Below are positions 12,205 to 15,545 of a DNA stretch of 15,545 nucleotides, in pieces. The stretch is taken from NCBI GenBank assembly GCA_002321305.1, contig DCMF01000029.1, positions 21,541 to 37,085 on the forward strand, written 5' to 3'. The position numbers were made by a program, and so were the translations under genes. How positions within the stretch are numbered: position 1 is the first letter of the stretch; every line of letters starts with the position of its first letter. The notes beneath the pieces are model-generated. The model had not been told where the DNA came from, made no database searches, and saw nothing but the letters and a program-made list of their open reading frames with translations. The stretch is from Verrucomicrobia bacterium UBA1629. Its GTDB lineage: Bacteria > Verrucomicrobiota > Kiritimatiellia > RFP12 > UBA1067.

Positions 12205-13425
12205 ATGAAGACGATCCTCTATGTCAAGGGCAGCGACCGCCAGCCCTCCGTCCAGAAATGCACCGGCTTCTCGCGCGGCGCGCAGGCCCACGGCTGGCGC
12301 GTGCAGACGGTCACGCTGCCCGCCAACCGCACGCCCGACCTCAAGCGTCTCGTCGATTTCTGGCGGGCGGACGCCTTCGTCTTCGACAGCGGCGGCTTCT
12401 CGAAGCAGCCCGACGTCCGCGCCGTCCGCCACCTGCCGGCCGTCTACCTCACCTGCCGCCCCGCCTCCGAGGAGCGGCCCTTCACGATCTGCGAAGACCT
12501 GCGGGGCACGGCGGAATGCGCGGCGCGCGAGCTGCTGCAGCTCGGCTACCGCCACTTCGGCTTCGTGCCGTTTCCGCGCACGCGCTACTGGTCGGTCGAG
12601 CGCGCGCGGCACTTCCGCGACATCGTCCGGCTGAACGGCGGCACGTGCGCCGAGTTCGCCGCGCGCGGCAAGTCCTCCCCGCTCGCCTGGAACAAGGACC
12701 TCTGCCGCTGGCTGCGCGACCTGCCGCGCCCCTGCGGCATCTTCGCCGCGAACGACGAGGTCTCCAACCTCGTGCGCGGCGTCTGCGCGGCGGAGGGGCT
12801 GAACATTCCGGACGAGATCGCGATCGTCGGCGTCGACAACGACGAGTCGGTCTGCATGAGCGTCCGTCCGCACCTCTCCAGCGTGCTGGCCGACAACGAG
12901 CAGATGGGCTTTCTCGCCGCGCACCTGCTCGCCGAGCAGTTCCGGCATCCGGACCTGCGGCCGGAGGCCCGCGTCGTGCCTCCGCTGATGGTCGTCCGGC
13001 GCGACTCGACGCGGCGGCGCGCCTGCACCGACAGCCGCGTCTCGCAAGCCATCGACCTCATCCGCGAGAAGGCGTGCGAGGGGCTGCGGGCCCGCGACGT
13101 CCTGCGCGTCCTCGACGGCGCGCGGCGGACGGCCGAGATGCATTTCCGCGAGGCGACCGGCCGCTCCATCCTGGACGAGATCCAGCGCGTGCGCCTCGAA
13201 CGCGCGCGCGAACTCCTCTGCGACGCGTCACGTCCCCTGAAGGTCGTCGCCAACCTCTGCGGCTACGCCTCGGAATCCGCGTTCCGCAAGGTCTACCTCG
13301 CGCAGTTCGGCGTCCCGCCCAAACGCGGATCGTCCAGACGGGCGTCGCCCCCTTCCGAAGCCGATGAGGCGCAAGGGAGGGTCAGCCCCCTCACTTCAGG
13401 ACATAGGTCCCGTCCGAGTAGTTGA
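12205..13425 (+). CDS. XylR-like regulator: LacI-type sensor plus AraC DNA-binding domain
   Basis: A 406-residue transcription activator with the domain order of E. coli XylR. Residues 1-268 form a LacI/periplasmic-binding-type sugar sensor without its own HTH, including GIFAANDEVSNLVRGVCAAEGL (178-199) and IPDEIAIVGVDNDE (201-214), then SVRPHLSSV. Residues 278-375 form an AraC DNA-binding domain with two helix-turn-helices: ARDVLRVLDGARRTAEMHFREATG (296-319) and LKVVANLCGYASESAFRKVYLAQFGVPP (345-372). A tail of about 30 residues after PPKR is not typical and overlaps the convergent glycosidase gene by 35 bases. The only plus-strand gene here, it faces a GH92/GH129-like operon, so it probably senses a mono- or disaccharide released from a glycan and controls that operon. 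The ligand is not xylose by necessity: such regulators are many in PVC genomes with varied sugars. Confidence 0.9.
   Translation: MKTILYVKGSDRQPSVQKCTGFSRGAQAHGWRVQTVTLPANRTPDLKRLVDFWRADAFVFDSGGFSKQPDVRAVRHLPAVYLTCRPASEERPFTICEDLRGTAECAARELLQLGYRHFGFVPFPRTRYWSVERARHFRDIVRLNGGTCAEFAARGKSSPLAWNKDLCRWLRDLPRPCGIFAANDEVSNLVRGVCAAEGLNIPDEIAIVGVDNDESVCMSVRPHLSSVLADNEQMGFLAAHLLAEQFRHPDLRPEARVVPPLMVVRRDSTRRRACTDSRVSQAIDLIREKACEGLRARDVLRVLDGARRTAEMHFREATGRSILDEIQRVRLERARELLCDASRPLKVVANLCGYASESAFRKVYLAQFGVPPKRGSSRRASPPSEADEAQGRVSPLTSGHRSRPSS
13340..13377. other. Weak hairpins at the convergent gene ends
   Basis: GGGC-GTC-GCCC (13340-13350) and a CCCTT/AAGGG stem (13350-13354 with 13373-13377) enclosing GCC/GGC (13360-13362 with 13368-13370) lie within the last codons of the XylR-like gene and just past the stop of the glycosidase gene. 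They could help end transcription from the minus strand, but there is no T-run. Confidence 0.2.
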
Positions 13426-15193
13426 CGACGATCTCCGTCCCGTCCGACCAGCGCGTCGCGTAGACGCCTTCGGCGAGTTCCCGGTGGTCGTCGATGAACA
13501 GGTACTGCAGACGCGCCAGCCGCGCGTAGAGGTCGGCCCCCTCCTTGATCGCCGCGACCGCCCGCCGCAGCTCGTCGTCCGTCCCGCACCCGAGGTCGCC
13601 CTTCCCCATCCAGTCGTTGCCGTTCGAGAGGAACTTCGAGTAGAAGTAGAAGTTCGGACGCCCGCCGTACTCCAGCAGCTTCAGCAGCCAGTACCGGTCC
13701 TGCACCGTGAAGTTCACCGTGGACGAGAACGGGTTCGAGACGATGATGCCGTTGTAGGCGATCTGGAAGATCGGCACGAGCCGCTTCACGAGCCCCTTGC
13801 CCGCGCGCCATTCGGCGGCGACCTTCTGCGGGTCGTCGAACGAGGCGTAGAGGACCGAGTCGAGCGATGCGGCGAAGTGATCCATGCACCCCTCGCTCGC
13901 GAAGCCGCCGAACGCCCGCTTCGACTCCTCCGCGCACAGCCCCCAGTACCGCGCGCCCTCCTTGAACGAGAGCGCATGACGCGGGTCGTCGCAGCGCGGC
14001 GCCGGCAGGATGGACACGACGTCGAAGTAGCCCATCCCCCTGAAGCCCAGCGCGGCCATGCGGTCCATGTCCTTCGTCGCGAAGCGCTCGTAGGCGCGCT
14101 TCGGGCAGATGCGGTAGGGCCGGCCGCCGCCCCAGTCCATGCCGGGCACCTCCTTCGGCGTGCCGTCCGCGTTCTTGACCGTCCACTCGACGTCCCAGTT
14201 GTCCGCGATCCGGTAGCCGTCGAGGAAGTTGCCGTGCGGCACGATGAGGTAGCCCGCCGCGTGCGCCTCGGCGACCGCCTCCTTCAGCTTCGCGTCGCCG
14301 CCCAGAAGCGGCTCGGACGGGAAGGACTGCGGCCAGCGCCCGTCGTGTCCGCCGACGTTCCAGCCCACGAGGCAGAGCTCGGCGTTCGTGACGCACTGCC
14401 GCTTCAGCTCGCGCACGATGTCCTTCACGCGGTCGAACGTCACGCGCACCGTGAGCGGCGGCTCGTCCTCCGGCTGCTGGAACGGACGCGGGCTCGGCAC
14501 GGGCTTCCACGCCTGGCGGATGCGGATCTCCGGCGCCTCGACGGCCTGCCTGAGGACGGGGTTCGCCTTCACGCGCTCGGCGAGCGGCGTGACGGCCTTG
14601 CGGTCGAGCTGGTACTGGCGGTAGCGCTTCGCGAGCGTCGCGTAGCCCGTGCCGGCCGGGAACCTGTAGTAGGCGATCGCCAAGTCCTCGTGCGGGTCGC
14701 GGCAGAGGTCGGCGTCCAGCGTGCAGGAGATCGCGTAGCGTCCGTCCGCCGCCTCGACCCGCAGCCCCGGATAGTTGGCGAGCGACGTGACGACGGCCAG
14801 GTACGCGCCGCGCGGCGTGTCCCAGCCGAACATCGGCAGCGGCATCCGGATGCCGTCCGTCACGTAGACGCCCGCCGCGCGGTCGAATTCGCCGTAGCGT
14901 CCGTAGGACGAGAACCAGTACCCCGCCTCGCCTTTCGCCGCGCGGGCGAAGTCCGGCGTGACGCGCAGGCCCGTCGCGCCCTTCGCGCGGATCTCGTCCG
15001 CCGTCAGGCGCAGCGTCCAGCGGTCGCCCGCATCGGCCAGCGCGACGCGGTTGGTCTCGGCCGCCCCGCCCGCCTTCAGCCAGACGAGCTCGGCCGTCTC
15101 GGCCGAGGCGCGACCGGCGGTCGCGCAGAGGGCAAGCCCTGCAGCGAGGATGTTGATGCGCATGCGATTTCCTGTGTCAGTCATTTTGTTCAT
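13391..15193 (-). CDS. GH101/GH129-like glycoside hydrolase, secreted
   Basis: A 600-residue exported glycosidase. An N-terminal Sec signal (hydrophobic NILAAGLALCATAGRASA, cleavage near A31) leads to a beta-rich N-terminal domain (about 35-220) and a TIM-barrel-like catalytic part (about 245-520). The pattern resembles the GH101/GH129 alpha-N-acetylgalactosaminidase clan: LVGWNVGGHDGRWP (275-288), VPHGNFLD (318-325), GMGYFDVVS (386-394) with D391 as candidate nucleophile, and GFASEGCMDHF (430-440) with E434 as candidate acid/base. A C-terminal beta domain ends in DGTEIVVNYSDGTYVLK. It could instead belong to a related uncharacterised family (DUF5696-like), so the substrate is uncertain; GalNAc-containing glycans are the best guess. 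The ATG at 15193 overlaps the GH92 stop (ATGA) and has AAGGA 5 bases upstream; an alternative ATG at 15163 gives a shorter, tidier signal peptide. Confidence 0.75.
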   Translation of the reverse strand: MNKMTDTGNRMRINILAAGLALCATAGRASAETAELVWLKAGGAAETNRVALADAGDRWTLRLTADEIRAKGATGLRVTPDFARAAKGEAGYWFSSYGRYGEFDRAAGVYVTDGIRMPLPMFGWDTPRGAYLAVVTSLANYPGLRVEAADGRYAISCTLDADLCRDPHEDLAIAYYRFPAGTGYATLAKRYRQYQLDRKAVTPLAERVKANPVLRQAVEAPEIRIRQAWKPVPSPRPFQQPEDEPPLTVRVTFDRVKDIVRELKRQCVTNAELCLVGWNVGGHDGRWPQSFPSEPLLGGDAKLKEAVAEAHAAGYLIVPHGNFLDGYRIADNWDVEWTVKNADGTPKEVPGMDWGGGRPYRICPKRAYERFATKDMDRMAALGFRGMGYFDVVSILPAPRCDDPRHALSFKEGARYWGLCAEESKRAFGGFASEGCMDHFAASLDSVLYASFDDPQKVAAEWRAGKGLVKRLVPIFQIAYNGIIVSNPFSSTVNFTVQDRYWLLKLLEYGGRPNFYFYSKFLSNGNDWMGKGDLGCGTDDELRRAVAAIKEGADLYARLARLQYLFIDDHRELAEGVYATRWSDGTEIVVNYSDGTYVLK

Positions 15194-15545
15194 TCCTTTC
15201 CTTGTGAAGTGTTTTCATTCAGCAGCCGCCAGCCGTCCGGCAGGCGGACCGTCCTGTCGGGCGAGGCCTGCCGTTTCATCCGGTAGACGAGTTCGCCGCC
15301 CTTCACGAGATCGGCATGGCGCAGCCTGGAATCGGCGATCTCCCGTCCGTTCAGCACGACCTTCTCCACGGCGGCGCCCGGCGCGAAGTTCTCCGTCCGG
15401 ACCGTCAGCGTCTTCCCGCCCGGCAGGGCCAGCTCCGCGCCCGGCACCTGCGGCGCGCCGACGACGTAGTCGCCCCCGCACGGGTCGAACGGATAGAACC
15501 CCAGCGCGGAGAAGACGTACCATGCCGACATCTGCCCGCAGTCGT
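15190..15545 (-). CDS. GH92 alpha-mannosidase, C-terminal part (cut by window edge)
   Basis: Only the last 117 codons or so are present; the gene runs off the right edge. The visible part opens with DCGQMSAWYVFSALGFYPF, the highly conserved GH92 motif near the end of the catalytic (alpha/alpha)6 domain, and then the C-terminal beta domain (DYVVGAPQVPGAELALPGGKTLTV, VEKVVLNGREI, ADLVKGGELVYRM), a good match to the usual GH92 ending. GH92 enzymes are calcium-dependent exo-alpha-mannosidases acting on host or yeast N-glycans and high-mannose chains. In the full gene a signal peptide is expected but not visible. Its TGA overlaps the start of the GH129-like gene, so the two are one operon and probably act on the same glycan source. 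Mannosidase linkage specificity cannot be told. Confidence 0.9.
   Translation of the reverse strand, partial: DCGQMSAWYVFSALGFYPFDPCGGDYVVGAPQVPGAELALPGGKTLTVRTENFAPGAAVEKVVLNGREIADSRLRHADLVKGGELVYRMKRQASPDRTVRLPDGWRLLNENTSQGKE

Noticed and set aside
1..15545. CRISPR array, insertion sequence, integrase, tRNA or rRNA
   Set aside because: No regularly spaced repeats, transposase motifs, attachment-site structure or tRNA-like sequence was seen on either strand.

Overview
The window is GC-rich bacterial DNA (no introns, short intergenic gaps, heavy use of C/G at third positions) and is fully occupied by ordinary-sized genes: nine run on the minus strand, one regulator runs on the plus strand, and a tenth minus-strand gene is cut by the right edge. 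The gene set points to a Gram-negative anaerobe of the PVC group, most likely a gut Kiritimatiellota/Verrucomicrobiota/Lentisphaerota-type bacterium. This is inferred from type III glutamine synthetase, an LptF/LptG permease (so an outer membrane), lipoproteins, a XylR-like AraC regulator with a LacI-type sensor domain, a SpoIIE phosphatase fused to an RsbW-like ATPase, and GH92 plus GH129-like glycosidases. No tRNA, rRNA, CRISPR array, insertion sequence or integrase is visible.

Layout, left to right. (1) 4-639: TetR/AcrR-type repressor with a textbook promoter and an embedded operator. (2) 797-2890: type III glutamine synthetase, glnN. (3) 2935-4035: LptF/LptG lipopolysaccharide-export permease. 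(4) 4110-4901: YggS-type PLP-homeostasis protein. (5) 5077-10921: a five-gene minus-strand operon read as cpaB, FHA-cpaF, ECF sigma factor, periplasmic-binding lipoprotein, membrane SpoIIE phosphatase/anti-sigma-like ATPase. (6) 10946-12036: lipoprotein of unknown function coupled to 5-formyltetrahydrofolate cyclo-ligase. (7) 12205-13425, plus strand: XylR-like regulator, convergent with (8) 13391-15545: a two-gene glycosidase operon (C-terminus of a GH92 alpha-mannosidase, then a GH101/GH129-like glycosidase).

The most striking part is the operon at 5077-10921. Two Tad/Flp-pilus-type components are packed together with an ECF sigma factor, an extracytoplasmic solute-binding lipoprotein and a two-membrane-pass sensor that carries both a PP2C phosphatase and an RsbW-like kinase domain. 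This looks like one signalling unit: outside ligand, then membrane phosphatase/kinase, then sigma factor, linked to a phosphopeptide-binding (FHA) secretion ATPase. The other Tad genes and any STAS anti-anti-sigma protein are not in the window.

A second theme is promoter form. Six of seven transcription units start with an extended -10 element (TGnTATAAT or TGGTATACT) with little or no -35 box. Five of the seven -10 boxes lie only 6-11 bases from an annotated start codon, which predicts leaderless or nearly leaderless mRNAs. A sixth box lies 8 bases from an alternative ATG of the lipoprotein gene. Genes inside operons instead have clear Shine-Dalgarno sequences or ATGA/GTGA overlaps. Operon boundaries below are inferred from spacing and these promoters.
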